DNA of 64,000 nucleotides from G963676205 sp964342525 (GCA_964342525.1 CAYFGQ010000004.1:27131-91130), one strand, 5' to 3'; positions 9,095 through 17,157 are shown, counted from the first letter of the stretch. Translations and numbers: made by a program. The notes: generated by a model from the letters alone, not told the origin.

Positions 9095-9207
9095 AAGAAT
9101 TGTTTGACACCTTTACGGATTAAAGGGTGTATAGAAAGCGGGTAGCTCCCGCTTTTTTTATGCATCCAAAGTCCGTAAAGAGGAGGCTAAATGGACAAAC
9201 AATTCTT
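9095..9207 (+). ncRNA. Structured fold-back leader with internal terminator
   Basis: Nested perfect arms are visible. AAGAATTGTTTG (9095-9106) pairs with CAAACAATTCTT (9196-9207), CTTTACGGA (9111-9119) with TCCGTAAAG (9172-9180), GGGTGTAT (9125-9132) with ATGCATCC (9160-9167, two wobbles), and AAAGCGGG (9135-9142) with CCCGCTTT (9148-9155). The last hairpin is followed on the + strand by a run of T to 9159, making it a good intrinsic terminator. The 5' arms are complementary to the region flanking the Shine-Dalgarno and to codons 2-6 of the tiny ORF at 9191. The same structure could be read as a MITE-like repeat; only one copy is in the window. Confidence 0.5.
9135..9159 (+). terminator. Intrinsic terminator inside the fold-back leader
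   Basis: An eight-base-pair stem AAAGCGGG / CCCGCTTT with a 5-nt loop (TAGCT) is followed by a T tract to 9159 on the + strand. It is the most GC-rich stem in this intergenic region. If used, it would release a roughly 65-nt RNA from a start near 9093, before the tiny ORF. Confidence 0.6.
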
Positions 9208-9250
9208 CATACTAATTTTGTTATGTATAATCATAACAAAATTATACTAG
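9191..9250 (+). CDS. 19-residue hydrophobic peptide, type I toxin-like
   Basis: ATG 9191 is preceded by a full AGGAGG at 9181-9186, and the frame encodes MDKQFFILILLCIIITKLY before TAG at 9248-9250. Size, single hydrophobic core, short charged N-terminus and C-terminal tyrosine recall Ibs-type toxins of type I toxin-antitoxin systems, which insert in the inner membrane; I claim resemblance, not homology. Start region and Shine-Dalgarno are paired or flanked by the upstream fold-back arms. The ORF holds a perfect 12-bp hairpin (9214-9225 with 9232-9243). It lies antisense within the cbiG-cbiH gap. It could be chance coding inside a structured RNA. Confidence 0.45.
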   Translation: MDKQFFILILLCIIITKLY

Positions 9251-9289
9251 AGCTTGGGAGAGTCTCTTTAAACCTCTCCTCCTCCTAAT

Positions 9290-10306
9290 TTATACCGCTC
9301 CCGCTATTGTTATTTTCTTTTCATATACCTCTTTAGGTATGATTAGTTCTTTATATTTTGATACAAGCATAGATGATGGCTCAGACACACCTTTTAGTCC
9401 AAAAAACTTAGTAGCTTGTGAAGGGCTAAATTTACCATCTACATTATTTATCTCTTCTTCATTAAAAAATTTAATTTCAAAATCATACTCTTTTGCAAAC
9501 TCTAAAAGACCCTTTTCATCTGCTTTGGCTTCAAAAGATGCGATATTTGCTATTTGTTCTATCTCTAATTCATATTTATTTAAAAACCAAAAAAATGCTT
9601 TTTCTATATCTTTAAAACTTGTATCACGATTACACCCTATACCTAGATATACTTTTGGTTTAAAAGTAAGACATTCATCTTTAAATGGTGTGATATTTAC
9701 ACGTAGATCACTAGTGAATTCTTCTACAAGTTTTAGATTTGTTTTATTTGGGATCGTATCAAAGATAGCTGGGTATGTTTTTACTTCCACCTCTTTTTTA
9801 TTTAAAAGAGAGTTTGAAACTTTTGCTAACTCTTTTAGATTACAAATCTCTAGATCATTTTTTTTAGCAAACATCTCAAATGCTAAAGTTTTTGTTTGAT
9901 CTGTTGCAGTTGATACAAAGTTTTGACAACCTTCAATTCTTGAAGCAATATTATCACTTAGCTCATTCGCTCCACCTAAATGTCCAGATAAAAGTGGTAC
10001 AACTTTATCAAGAGCTAGATTTATCACGATCACTGCTGGATCTGTTGATTTATCTTTTAAAAGTGGTGCTATTTTTCTCACAACTGCACCCATTGCTAAG
10101 ATACAGATGATAGCATCATACGCTTCCCATGCTGGAGCTAAAATATCATCTATTTTATTGTATAGGTTTAGTTTATCTAGATTGTGTTCTAGATCTTTTT
10201 TACCATATACATCCACATCATAATCGTGAAGATATGGTACTAGTTTACAAGCACTATTTAGACTTGGCTGGTTTATGGTTACTACTGCTATTTTAAGCTT
10301 CTGCAT
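9290..10306 (-). CDS. cbiG: Cobalt-precorrin-5A hydrolase
   Basis: A 338-residue CbiG. The N-terminal half contains ICILAMGAVVRKIAPLLKDK and NLALDKVVPLLSGHLGGANELS, the family signature, and the C-terminal CobE-like half contains YLGIGCNRDT and SPSQATKFFGLKGVSEPSSM. It opens the delta-lactone ring of cobalt-precorrin-5A with loss of acetaldehyde, a step of the anaerobic (early cobalt) B12 route. Its presence, with cbiD and cbiK, marks this as the anaerobic-type pathway. ATG 10306 overlaps the cbiF 3' end by 14 bases. Confidence 0.9.
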   Translation of the reverse strand: MQKLKIAVVTINQPSLNSACKLVPYLHDYDVDVYGKKDLEHNLDKLNLYNKIDDILAPAWEAYDAIICILAMGAVVRKIAPLLKDKSTDPAVIVINLALDKVVPLLSGHLGGANELSDNIASRIEGCQNFVSTATDQTKTLAFEMFAKKNDLEICNLKELAKVSNSLLNKKEVEVKTYPAIFDTIPNKTNLKLVEEFTSDLRVNITPFKDECLTFKPKVYLGIGCNRDTSFKDIEKAFFWFLNKYELEIEQIANIASFEAKADEKGLLEFAKEYDFEIKFFNEEEINNVDGKFSPSQATKFFGLKGVSEPSSMLVSKYKELIIPKEVYEKKITIAGAV

Positions 10307-11051
10307 TTTGTGCCTTTTTCTCTTCTAGTTCTTTTACTAGAGGTTTTACATATAGGTGGGATTCTTGGGTCTCTTTTTGATCTAAGAATTCACCAAATAA
10401 GATAAGTGCTACACCTTTTATATGTGATACTTGCTCTTGTATGTTAGAAATAGTTCCCTTATAGATTTTCTCTTCAGGCCATGAAGCTTTTTCAACAACC
10501 CAACAAGGTGTATCTTCACTATATCCAAGCTCTAAAGCTGTTTTTTTAAGCTTTTTGATTAAAAGGATAGATAGGTAAAATACATGTGAAGAGTTTTTAC
10601 AAGCTAGAAGATTTTCTAATTTTTCAGGATTTGGTGTTTTCCCTTCTACTCTAGATAAAATAATAGTTTGTGATACACCCGGTATAGTGTATTCTATAGC
10701 TAAAGATGAAGCTGCTGCAAAGGCTGCTGTGATACCCGGGATCACTTTATAAGAGATTTGCTCTTCTCTTAAGTATTCAATCTGTTTCGCTATAGTTGAG
10801 TAGATAGATGGATCACCAGTATGTACTCTAGCTACTGTTTTATCTTTGTATTTTGATAAAAAGGCAAAGATTTCAGGGTATTTCATACCTTGGCTATCTT
10901 CGATAATAGCATCTTCTTTACACCAAGTAAGTACTTCTCTTGGTACAAGTGATCCCGTATAAAGTACTACATCCGCTTCTTTTAAAATATTCATTGCTTT
11001 TACTGTTATAAGTTCTGGGTCACCCGGACCCGCTCCAATAAAATATACCAT
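10293..11051 (-). CDS. cbiF: Cobalt-precorrin-4 C11-methyltransferase
   Basis: A 252-residue SAM-dependent tetrapyrrole methylase. FIGAGPGDPELITVKA at the N-terminus is the family glycine motif; YTGSLVPREVL, RVHTGDPSIYST and VIPGITAAFAAAS are specific to CbiF/CobM, which methylate C11. A good Shine-Dalgarno (AAAGGAG) lies upstream of ATG 11051. Unlike its neighbours it is not overlapped at its 5' side: a 108-bp gap with a small hairpin separates it from cbiET. Downstream it overlaps cbiG by 14 bases. Confidence 0.92.
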   Translation of the reverse strand: MVYFIGAGPGDPELITVKAMNILKEADVVLYTGSLVPREVLTWCKEDAIIEDSQGMKYPEIFAFLSKYKDKTVARVHTGDPSIYSTIAKQIEYLREEQISYKVIPGITAAFAAASSLAIEYTIPGVSQTIILSRVEGKTPNPEKLENLLACKNSSHVFYLSILLIKKLKKTALELGYSEDTPCWVVEKASWPEEKIYKGTISNIQEQVSHIKGVALILFGEFLDQKETQESHLYVKPLVKELEEKKAQNAEA

Positions 11052-11106
11052 TTATTAAACTCCTTTATCAAGTCCCTTAATAAATGGGACCTTTTTATAA
11101 TAATTC

Positions 11107-11137
11107 TTTTTAGCGTGATTTGTAAAAAATCACTAAA
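11107..11137 (-). other. Intercistronic hairpin between cbiET and cbiF
   Basis: GTGATTT (11114-11120) pairs with AAATCAC (11126-11132), and flanking TTTTA / TAAAA extends the stem past a two-base bulge. No T-run follows on the operon strand, so it may be an mRNA processing or stabilising element rather than a terminator. A weaker stem (GTCCC 11072-11076 with GGGAC 11086-11090) sits just before the cbiF ribosome-binding site. Confidence 0.35.
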
Positions 11138-11159
11138 AGAAACAAAACTCTAAAGTAGC

Positions 11160-12347
11160 TCACGAGTGAGCTTTTGTTTCCTCTTTTTGTTCTTTTATCA
11201 CTTTCAATTGAAATAATTGTCTCTCAGGCTCTACTAAATCAAGCTTACCTTTATAAGTAGTAAGGCTTAAAGAGAATACTTCATATTCTATTTTTGATTC
11301 ATTTAAAATATTTATCATTGAACTTAGATGTTTAAGTGTTATGGCACTTATCACCATCACTCCATTTTCATCTAATCTTTCATATAGGTATGGAAGTTTT
11401 TTGATCACTTCATCTCCCCCACCACCTACAAAGATTCTTTGTGGATTTTCTTCTAATTCCTCAAATTTATCTTGAGCTTCACCTATATATAGTTTTGTAT
11501 CTACTACTCTATGGGATCTTAGATTTTTTTCTATATTTGGGGTACGCTCTGTGTTTTTTTCAAAAAAGATTGTTCTTGTTTTATATCTTTTATACGCTTC
11601 AATACCACAGCTTCCACTCCCTGCACCTATATCCCAAAGTAATTGGTTTGGCTCAAGGTCTAAGTTTTGAAGGCTCAGTCCACGTTTGTATTTTTTTGTG
11701 ATCATTCCACGTTGAGTATCAAAATCACTATCTTCACTAATTGCTTTTTGAGTAAATAGTTTTTTGATAAGAAGTACATATGGTTGGCTTAGATCGAAAG
11801 CATTAAATGTGAAGCTTTTTATATCTATTTGCTCTATCACTTCATCTTCATATCCAAGTTTATATCCTATAGTTACTTCTATATCAGATGAGTTTATATA
11901 GTGTAGAGCCTCTTTTACCTTCTCACATGAGTCTTTATCACATAGAATAAGTGTATATGTATTTGTAAGAAATTTAGATAGATCGATATATTTTCTTCCA
12001 TGTAAAGAGATCGATTCTATATTTGCTTCAGCGATAAAAAGCTTCTCCATCATATAATCTTTACATGAGGTATTGTTTATGATCTTTACTTGATCACGTG
12101 GTAGTTTTGAAGCCATCAAAGCACCAGCACTAAAAAATACTGGACTTCCTGTGATCACATATAAGATATTTTCTTTATTATAGTTTTCTAAGATATACTC
12201 TTTTATATCCCTAAACTTTGCTTTTAGGATATTTGCTCCATCTTCTTTGAAGTTTACATCACAAAGTATCTTATCATAAGCACTTAGGTCGATATTTAGG
12301 TTTTCAAAATTATATTCACCCATTCCATTACCGATAATTGTTACCAT
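11160..12347 (-). CDS. cbiET: Fused cobalt-precorrin-7 C5-methyltransferase / C15-methyltransferase-decarboxylase
   Basis: A 395-residue fusion of CbiE and CbiT (CobL type). Residues 1 to about 200 are a tetrapyrrole methylase starting VTIIGNGMGEYN; residues from about 205 are a Rossmann SAM methyltransferase with WDIGAGSGSCGIEAYK and IFVGGGGDEVIKKLP. Together they methylate C5 and C15 and remove the C12 acetate carboxyl, yielding cobalt-precorrin-8. The fusion is common in bacteria. ATG 12347 overlaps the cbiD end by 7 bases. Confidence 0.9.
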   Translation of the reverse strand: MVTIIGNGMGEYNFENLNIDLSAYDKILCDVNFKEDGANILKAKFRDIKEYILENYNKENILYVITGSPVFFSAGALMASKLPRDQVKIINNTSCKDYMMEKLFIAEANIESISLHGRKYIDLSKFLTNTYTLILCDKDSCEKVKEALHYINSSDIEVTIGYKLGYEDEVIEQIDIKSFTFNAFDLSQPYVLLIKKLFTQKAISEDSDFDTQRGMITKKYKRGLSLQNLDLEPNQLLWDIGAGSGSCGIEAYKRYKTRTIFFEKNTERTPNIEKNLRSHRVVDTKLYIGEAQDKFEELEENPQRIFVGGGGDEVIKKLPYLYERLDENGVMVISAITLKHLSSMINILNESKIEYEVFSLSLTTYKGKLDLVEPERQLFQLKVIKEQKEETKAHS

Positions 12348-13366
12348 CCTAGTACCTCCTTTTGTTCTAATATTATTGCTTTTACCCTAGCTTCAGGGTG
12401 CCATTTTTTGATCACTTCATTTGCTCTTATCGTGATTATCTCATAAAACTTATCAAGTAGTCCATGTTTTTCAAGCTCTTGGGATATACCCTTTACCGTC
12501 AAGGTAGATTCTATATCCACTTCATATGCAAGCTCATCTTTTATATCTTTTTTTAATTGTATAAAATCAATAGTACCAAATCTATTGTGGGTATTTTTAA
12601 ACTCTTGATAAACCTTAGTCATCTTTCCTATACCACATAAAAATACTACTTCTTTTGCTTTTTGCTCACCTGCTATTTTTATGGAATCATATACAAAATT
12701 TCCTATCTCAACTATAGCTTCTTCGCTTGCATGTTTTTTAGCTACACCAAAAGCTGAATTACCTAAAGTGAAATATAGTGTTTCATATCCATTTTGTACT
12801 GCAAATTCTATCTCTGTTTTTACCGAGTCTATATAAGCTGAGCTTGATACTGGTTTTACTATACCTTTTGTTCCAAGGATTGATATGCCTCCAAGAACTC
12901 CAACCTTTGCATTTGCTGTTTGTTTTGCTATCTCTATACCATTTGTAACAGAGATTGTGCATTTTAGATCAAGATTTTCATAGCCTTTAGTAATCTCTTC
13001 AAACACTTCAAAAATACCATCCCTTGGTCTAGGGTTTATAGCTGCAAAATTTGGAGCTATTTTTAGTCCTTTTTTTGTTACTATACCTACACCTTCACCA
13101 GCATATAAGGATAATCTATTTGATCCTATCTCAAATATACTTGGTTGATGATCGATAGAGTTTAGTGTAAGATCATCTAGTTTATCACTAATACTTACAA
13201 CTATCTCACAACCTTTTGTTACATCAAGGTCGTCATTATCCATCTTATTTATTTTATGGATGGAGAGTTTTTTAGAGTCTAAAAAAGCTCTAAGGGCATC
13301 ACAAAATAGCAGATAGCTATGTGCCCCAGTGGTTAGTCCTTTTTTTAGCTCTTTTTTCTCTTCCAT
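12341..13366 (-). CDS. cbiD: Cobalt-precorrin-5B C1-methyltransferase
   Basis: A 341-residue CbiD. Signature segments are LKKGLTTGAHS near the N-terminus, GEGVGIVTKKGLKI near 110, INPRPRDGIFE near 130 and LGGISILGTKGIVKP near 178. CbiD does not share the usual tetrapyrrole methylase fold and is diagnostic of the anaerobic route. It starts 3 bases after the cobA stop and overlaps cbiET. Length and motifs look complete. Confidence 0.92.
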   Translation of the reverse strand: MEEKKELKKGLTTGAHSYLLFCDALRAFLDSKKLSIHKINKMDNDDLDVTKGCEIVVSISDKLDDLTLNSIDHQPSIFEIGSNRLSLYAGEGVGIVTKKGLKIAPNFAAINPRPRDGIFEVFEEITKGYENLDLKCTISVTNGIEIAKQTANAKVGVLGGISILGTKGIVKPVSSSAYIDSVKTEIEFAVQNGYETLYFTLGNSAFGVAKKHASEEAIVEIGNFVYDSIKIAGEQKAKEVVFLCGIGKMTKVYQEFKNTHNRFGTIDFIQLKKDIKDELAYEVDIESTLTVKGISQELEKHGLLDKFYEIITIRANEVIKKWHPEARVKAIILEQKEVLGW

Positions 13367-13368
13367 GA

Positions 13369-14100
13369 TTATTCAAAATTAGCTGAGTTTACTGTTTGTC
13401 CTACGAATATAATCGCTGGTGTTAAAGACTTGATATCTTCGAAATATTGTTCATCTTTACTTTTTATCTCTTCAAGAGTAGCTACTACCTTTTTAGCATC
13501 TTTTGTGGTACCTTTACTTAAAATAGCTAGAGGTGTATCACTTGGGAAACCTATTTTTAATAGTGAATTTACAATATTTTTTAGATTGTAAATCCCCATC
13601 ATGATTACTAGATTTTCTCTCGGATGATATGTAGTGATGATCTCTTCAAAAATTACCATATCATGCCCAGTAATAGTTCTATATGAGTCATTAAACTTTC
13701 TATCAATAGATGGGATCATAAAAGACTCAGGTACAGAGGTAGTGGAACTTACTCCACTTATGATTTTTGGTGTAAATCCAGCATCTATAATCGATCTTAC
13801 CTCTTCATATCCTCTACCAAATACAAAAGGAGAACCACCTTTTAGCCTTACAACCACTTCATGGCTTTTGGCATATTTTACGATAAGTTCATTTATCTCA
13901 TCTTGGTTTTTCAGGTGTTTTGCTTTTCTTTTACCCACATTTATAAGCTCACATGAATCTTTACAAAATTCTAAAGCTTCAGGGTTTACTAAAGCATCAT
14001 ATAAAACCACATCAGCCTTTTCAAGTAATTTTACAGCTTTTAGTGTAAGTAGCTCCACATCTCCTGGACCTGCTCCTACTAGGTATACTTCTTTACTCAT
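13369..14100 (-). CDS. cobA: Uroporphyrinogen-III C-methyltransferase (SUMT)
   Basis: The frame is open further upstream, but ATG 14100 is the likely start: it gives the standard MSKEVYLVGAGPGDVELLT and overlaps the stop of the preceding gene by 8 bases. The product is 243 residues. DALVNPEALEF, VVRLKGGSPFVFGRG and ISGVSSTTSVPE are SUMT motifs; the region GKRKAKHLKNQDEIN is the substrate-binding segment. It makes precorrin-2 by methylating uroporphyrinogen III at C2 and C7. No precorrin-2 oxidase (CysG/Met8 domain) is fused to it or seen in the window. Confidence 0.92.
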   Translation of the reverse strand: MSKEVYLVGAGPGDVELLTLKAVKLLEKADVVLYDALVNPEALEFCKDSCELINVGKRKAKHLKNQDEINELIVKYAKSHEVVVRLKGGSPFVFGRGYEEVRSIIDAGFTPKIISGVSSTTSVPESFMIPSIDRKFNDSYRTITGHDMVIFEEIITTYHPRENLVIMMGIYNLKNIVNSLLKIGFPSDTPLAILSKGTTKDAKKVVATLEEIKSKDEQYFEDIKSLTPAIIFVGQTVNSANFE

Positions 14101-14581
14101 ATTTATATTTATCCATTTCAGACATAGGAACTCTTTGGAATTCCTCTTCATCTAGGGTTTTATTTTGGCTTAAAAGCTCAAATAGTTTAGCCCATTTTTC
14201 ATCTGAGTATTTGTGAGTGTTTTTTAGCCAAATACCATTATTTTCAGCACAACCATTTCTAGGTGTATTCTCAAAGATATTTGCTACGCTTCTAAATCTA
14301 CAAGCTCCAAAACATCCAGTACGAACCACTTTGATTCTATTTTCACCTTTTGCTAGCTTTACATCTTTGATAATCTCTCTAAGGTGTGCCCCTTTGTCAT
14401 CTTGTTTGTGTGCTTTTCCACATCTTTCATCATCACAGATGAAGATTTGTGTTTTAAAGTGCATGATGGGTTTATCTGCTTCAAATACTTTTGGTTTACA
14501 AGTGAAGCCTTCTTCAACTTCACTTCCCATCATGTTGTAAAGTTTTCCGTCTTTACTTTCCATTATATTTGTCTTTTCCAT
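14093..14581 (-). CDS. Thioredoxin-like [2Fe-2S] ferredoxin of the corrin operon
   Basis: About 162 residues. Cysteines in IFICDDERCGKAH and, 45 residues on, RTGCFGACRFRSV give the C-x4-C ... C-x3-C pattern of thioredoxin-like [2Fe-2S] ferredoxins. A further cysteine lies in RNGCAENNG. It is embedded between cbiC and cobA with overlaps on both sides, so it is almost certainly co-expressed with corrin synthesis. A ferredoxin called CbiW occurs in the Bacillus megaterium anaerobic B12 operon, so an electron-transfer role is plausible, for example in ring reduction. The start is uncertain: ATG 14581 has no good ribosome site, while ATG 14563, inside the cbiC end, has GGAAAAG upstream. Confidence 0.7.
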   Translation of the reverse strand: MEKTNIMESKDGKLYNMMGSEVEEGFTCKPKVFEADKPIMHFKTQIFICDDERCGKAHKQDDKGAHLREIIKDVKLAKGENRIKVVRTGCFGACRFRSVANIFENTPRNGCAENNGIWLKNTHKYSDEKWAKLFELLSQNKTLDEEEFQRVPMSEMDKYKYE

Positions 14582-15263
14582 CAAAATCTTTGATCAATTT
14601 ATAGATAGCGTGAAGTGTAGCAACAGTCATAGTTGAGCTTCCAAATCTCCCTTCCATAATTACTGCTGGTACATTATAATGTTCACAAAATCTTTTACCA
14701 TAATCTTTTGATTCTACAACATTTACAAATCCAACTGGGAAAAGTAAAAGTGCCACATTTGATAGATCAACACCCTCATCTAGTAGAGTATTGATAGCTG
14801 CATAGATAAAGGTAGGAGCATTCCCACAAGCTAATACCATAGGCTCATCTTTGTGTTTTTTGATAGCTTCTACAACTGCTGCATATGATCTTGTAGTTTT
14901 GTTTTTTTCAGCCATCTCATATGTAAATGGCTCATTGATATAACAGATCACTTCATTGTCATATTTATCTAGATAAAATTGACTAAGACCAACTTTGATC
15001 ATATTTACATCAACTATGATTTTTGCTTTATTTTTTAAAAGCTCTTGGATTCTAGATATTGCATTGTCTGTAAAACAAACATTTTCTAATACCTCTTCAA
15101 AACATGTAGTTGTATGGATAAGTCTTGATATAACTTCTAACTGTCCCTCATCAAAGTTTTTTATTTGTGGATAGTCTTGTAACTCTTCTTCAATCATTTC
15201 AAATGATTTTACAGAAATATCTGCTCCAATATTTATAGGTGGTTGTTCTTGCTTAAACTCCAA
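14553..15263 (-). CDS. cbiC: Cobalt-precorrin-8 methylmutase
   Basis: A 236-residue CbiC/CobH enzyme that moves the C11 methyl group to C12, giving cobyrinate. The catalytic histidine is in RLIHTTTCFE near residue 50; IIVDVNMIKVGLS, LACGNAPTFIYA and FPVGFVNVVESK are conserved family blocks, and EGRFGSSTMTVATLHA closes the active site. The start is TTG 15263, with AAGGAAG just upstream, lying within the 3' end of cbiA (11-base overlap). Confidence 0.9.
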   Translation of the reverse strand: MEFKQEQPPINIGADISVKSFEMIEEELQDYPQIKNFDEGQLEVISRLIHTTTCFEEVLENVCFTDNAISRIQELLKNKAKIIVDVNMIKVGLSQFYLDKYDNEVICYINEPFTYEMAEKNKTTRSYAAVVEAIKKHKDEPMVLACGNAPTFIYAAINTLLDEGVDLSNVALLLFPVGFVNVVESKDYGKRFCEHYNVPAVIMEGRFGSSTMTVATLHAIYKLIKDFDGKDKYNGK

Positions 15264-16512
15264 AATACTTCCTTAATATATGAAAATTGTTTCTAAATGT
15301 TGTGTGTAGGTAAGTACCATACACCTTATCTTTTTGCCATGAGCCGTATTCACCTTTGCCATTTGGCTTTTTACTAAGTATATCTATTCCCTCAGGTGGA
15401 TTGATTGGCTTAGTATAGTGAAAGGCATGACCTTTTATATTATTAGTGGCGAAATAATATCCTAATCTGCTTCGTTTATCTTTAAGTTCAAAATCTAAAT
15501 CTAAAATACCCGACATTTTTTTATCATCCACACAATTGCTCAAGTATAAAAGCCCTGCACACTCTGCATAAATGTATTTATTTTCTGAATGATTTATAAG
15601 TGAATCTTTAAAGTTTGTTGAGTTTTTTATATTTTTATAGTTTGATTCAGTCTCCACATAACCACCCGGAAGATACACTATATCACTATCTTCACTTATG
15701 GTTTCATCAAGGGATGGGCTTATAAATTCCACATTTGAAAAAGTATCTTTTAAAAATTCTATATTGTCATGGTAGATAAAGGAGAAGTTTTCATCTTTTA
15801 TGATAGATACTTTTTTATTTATTTTTTGAATCTCTTCAAATGGGTAAGATTTCTTTAAATTAGGTTTTTCATAGATAAATGACTCTAATTTATCAAGCTC
15901 TATATTTTCTAAAACCTCTTTAGAGATATCTTCTATCTTATCCATATCTGCTAAATCAAGTCCCAGATGGGTATCAGATAAGGAAGAGATATCTTTTTGT
16001 ATCCAACCAAGTACTTCTATATCATCAAATTCTTTTTCAATATTTGATTTGATAAGGGCATAGTGCATCTTTGAAGATAGTTTATTTATCACTACACCTT
16101 TTATAGTATTATCTTCCCTAAAAGTTTTAAGACCTTTTAGTACTGCTGCTACTGTGATATATGAGCCACTTCCATCTAAAACTAAAATAGTAGGGATATT
16201 AAGCATCTTACTCACATCATAAGCACTACACCCCTTATCCATGCCATCATAAAAGCCCATCACACCTTCACAAATGGATACTTCTTTATCAGAGTATTTA
16301 TCAAATGTCCATCTTACTTGATTTTCATTCATCATAAAACTATCAAGATTTATAGATGGTGTGTTTGTGATCTTAGAGTGAAACTGTGGATCGATATAAT
16401 CAGGACCTATTTTAAAAGCACGCACAGATTTTTTGAAGTGGTGAAGTAGGGCTGTTGTTAAAACTGTTTTGCCAGAATTTGAGGATATGGCACTTATACA
16501 AAATGATTTCAT
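15253..16512 (-). CDS. cbiA: Cobyrinate a,c-diamide synthase
   Basis: A 419-residue CbiA/CobB. The N-terminal ATP-binding domain begins ISAISSNSGKTVLTTALL (P-loop near residues 9-16), with KIGPDYIDPQFH and CEGVMGFYDGMDKG as substrate and magnesium regions. The C-terminal glutaminase domain has YAECAGLLYLSN, carrying the nucleophilic cysteine, and HAFHYT with a late histidine. It amidates the a and c acetate side chains using glutamine. It is the first gene of the reverse corrin operon; the 82-bp divergent region to the DUF523 gene must hold its promoter, and no cobalamin riboswitch is visible there. Confidence 0.92.
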   Translation of the reverse strand: MKSFCISAISSNSGKTVLTTALLHHFKKSVRAFKIGPDYIDPQFHSKITNTPSINLDSFMMNENQVRWTFDKYSDKEVSICEGVMGFYDGMDKGCSAYDVSKMLNIPTILVLDGSGSYITVAAVLKGLKTFREDNTIKGVVINKLSSKMHYALIKSNIEKEFDDIEVLGWIQKDISSLSDTHLGLDLADMDKIEDISKEVLENIELDKLESFIYEKPNLKKSYPFEEIQKINKKVSIIKDENFSFIYHDNIEFLKDTFSNVEFISPSLDETISEDSDIVYLPGGYVETESNYKNIKNSTNFKDSLINHSENKYIYAECAGLLYLSNCVDDKKMSGILDLDFELKDKRSRLGYYFATNNIKGHAFHYTKPINPPEGIDILSKKPNGKGEYGSWQKDKVYGTYLHTTFRNNFHILRKYFGV

Positions 16513-16594
16513 GGGGCTATTTATATCATATTTTTTTAAATAATTGCTTTATAAAATCAAATAAAGTATAAGCATAGTTTTTATACTATTTTAA

Positions 16595-17047
16595 ATGGAA
16601 AAACAAAAACTTCTAATAAGCTCTTGTCTTCTTGGAGAGCTTGTAAAATATAATGGTAGTCATAATCTAGTAGATGAGGTAAATTTAAATAAACTTCAAT
16701 CATCTTTTGAGATCTTTAGTATTTGTCCTGAAGTATCTGGTGGTCTTCCTGCACCTAGGCCTCCTTGTGAACTTATAGATGGAAAAGTGCTAGGTGATAA
16801 TGGTATAGATTTTACTAAAGAATTTATAGATGGTGCAAATATAACTTTAGAGCTTTGTAAGAAAGAGGGGATTAATCTAGCTCTTTTAAAGCAAAATTCC
16901 CCTTCATGTTCAAATGATTATATCTATGATGGTACATTTTCTCATACCAAGATATTGGGGCAAGGTGTGACAGCTAAGCTTTTAGCTCAAAATGGAATAA
17001 AAGTATTTAATGAAACCCAAATCGATAGTTTATGTGAGAAAAAATGA
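16595..17047 (+). CDS. DUF523 family protein
   Basis: A 150-residue protein matching the DUF523 (YbbK) family: LLISSCLLGELVKYNG at the N-terminus, CPEVSGGLPAPRPPCELI near 47-65 and KQNSPSCSNDYIYDG near 98-112. The conserved cysteines in SSCLLG, CPE and SPSC suggest a metal or cluster site. Homologues are widespread and have been linked to tRNA or sulfur handling, but I know of no firmly established function for this form. The gene is a singleton, divergent from cbiA. Confidence 0.8.
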   Translation: MEKQKLLISSCLLGELVKYNGSHNLVDEVNLNKLQSSFEIFSICPEVSGGLPAPRPPCELIDGKVLGDNGIDFTKEFIDGANITLELCKKEGINLALLKQNSPSCSNDYIYDGTFSHTKILGQGVTAKLLAQNGIKVFNETQIDSLCEKK

Positions 17048-17117
17048 AGTTTTTAAAAGAGATTAAAAGAGTAGCTTGAATTCACTTTACAATGTGATCT
17101 ATATAAACAGGGGAAAA

Positions 17118-17156
17118 ATGATTAAAAAAATGTTTAAAGATCACATAGTAAAATAA
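17118..17156 (+). CDS. Possible 12-codon ORF
   Basis: ATG 17118 follows AGGGGA and opens a frame reading MIKKMFKDHIVK to TAA 17154-17156. A 9-bp inverted repeat (ATGTGATCT 17092-17100 and AGATCACAT 17138-17146) brackets the ribosome site. TTGAAT near 17077 and TATATA near 17101 could form a promoter. It sits between two convergent genes, so the repeat may simply be transcription-stop structure. Support is weak. Confidence 0.2.
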   Translation: MIKKMFKDHIVK

Positions 17157-17157
17157 A

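Noticed and set aside
9095..9207. SRP RNA or 6S RNA
   Set aside because: The fold-back lacks the conserved SRP apical loop and the 6S central bubble; it is better explained as leader structure or MITE-like repeat.
9339..9899. 186-codon ORF on the + strand
   Set aside because: It lies wholly antisense within cbiG; composition is that of a reverse-complement shadow and no family features appear.
13634..14155. 173-codon ORF on the + strand
   Set aside because: Antisense shadow of cobA; low-complexity Ser/Phe-rich product typical of shadows.
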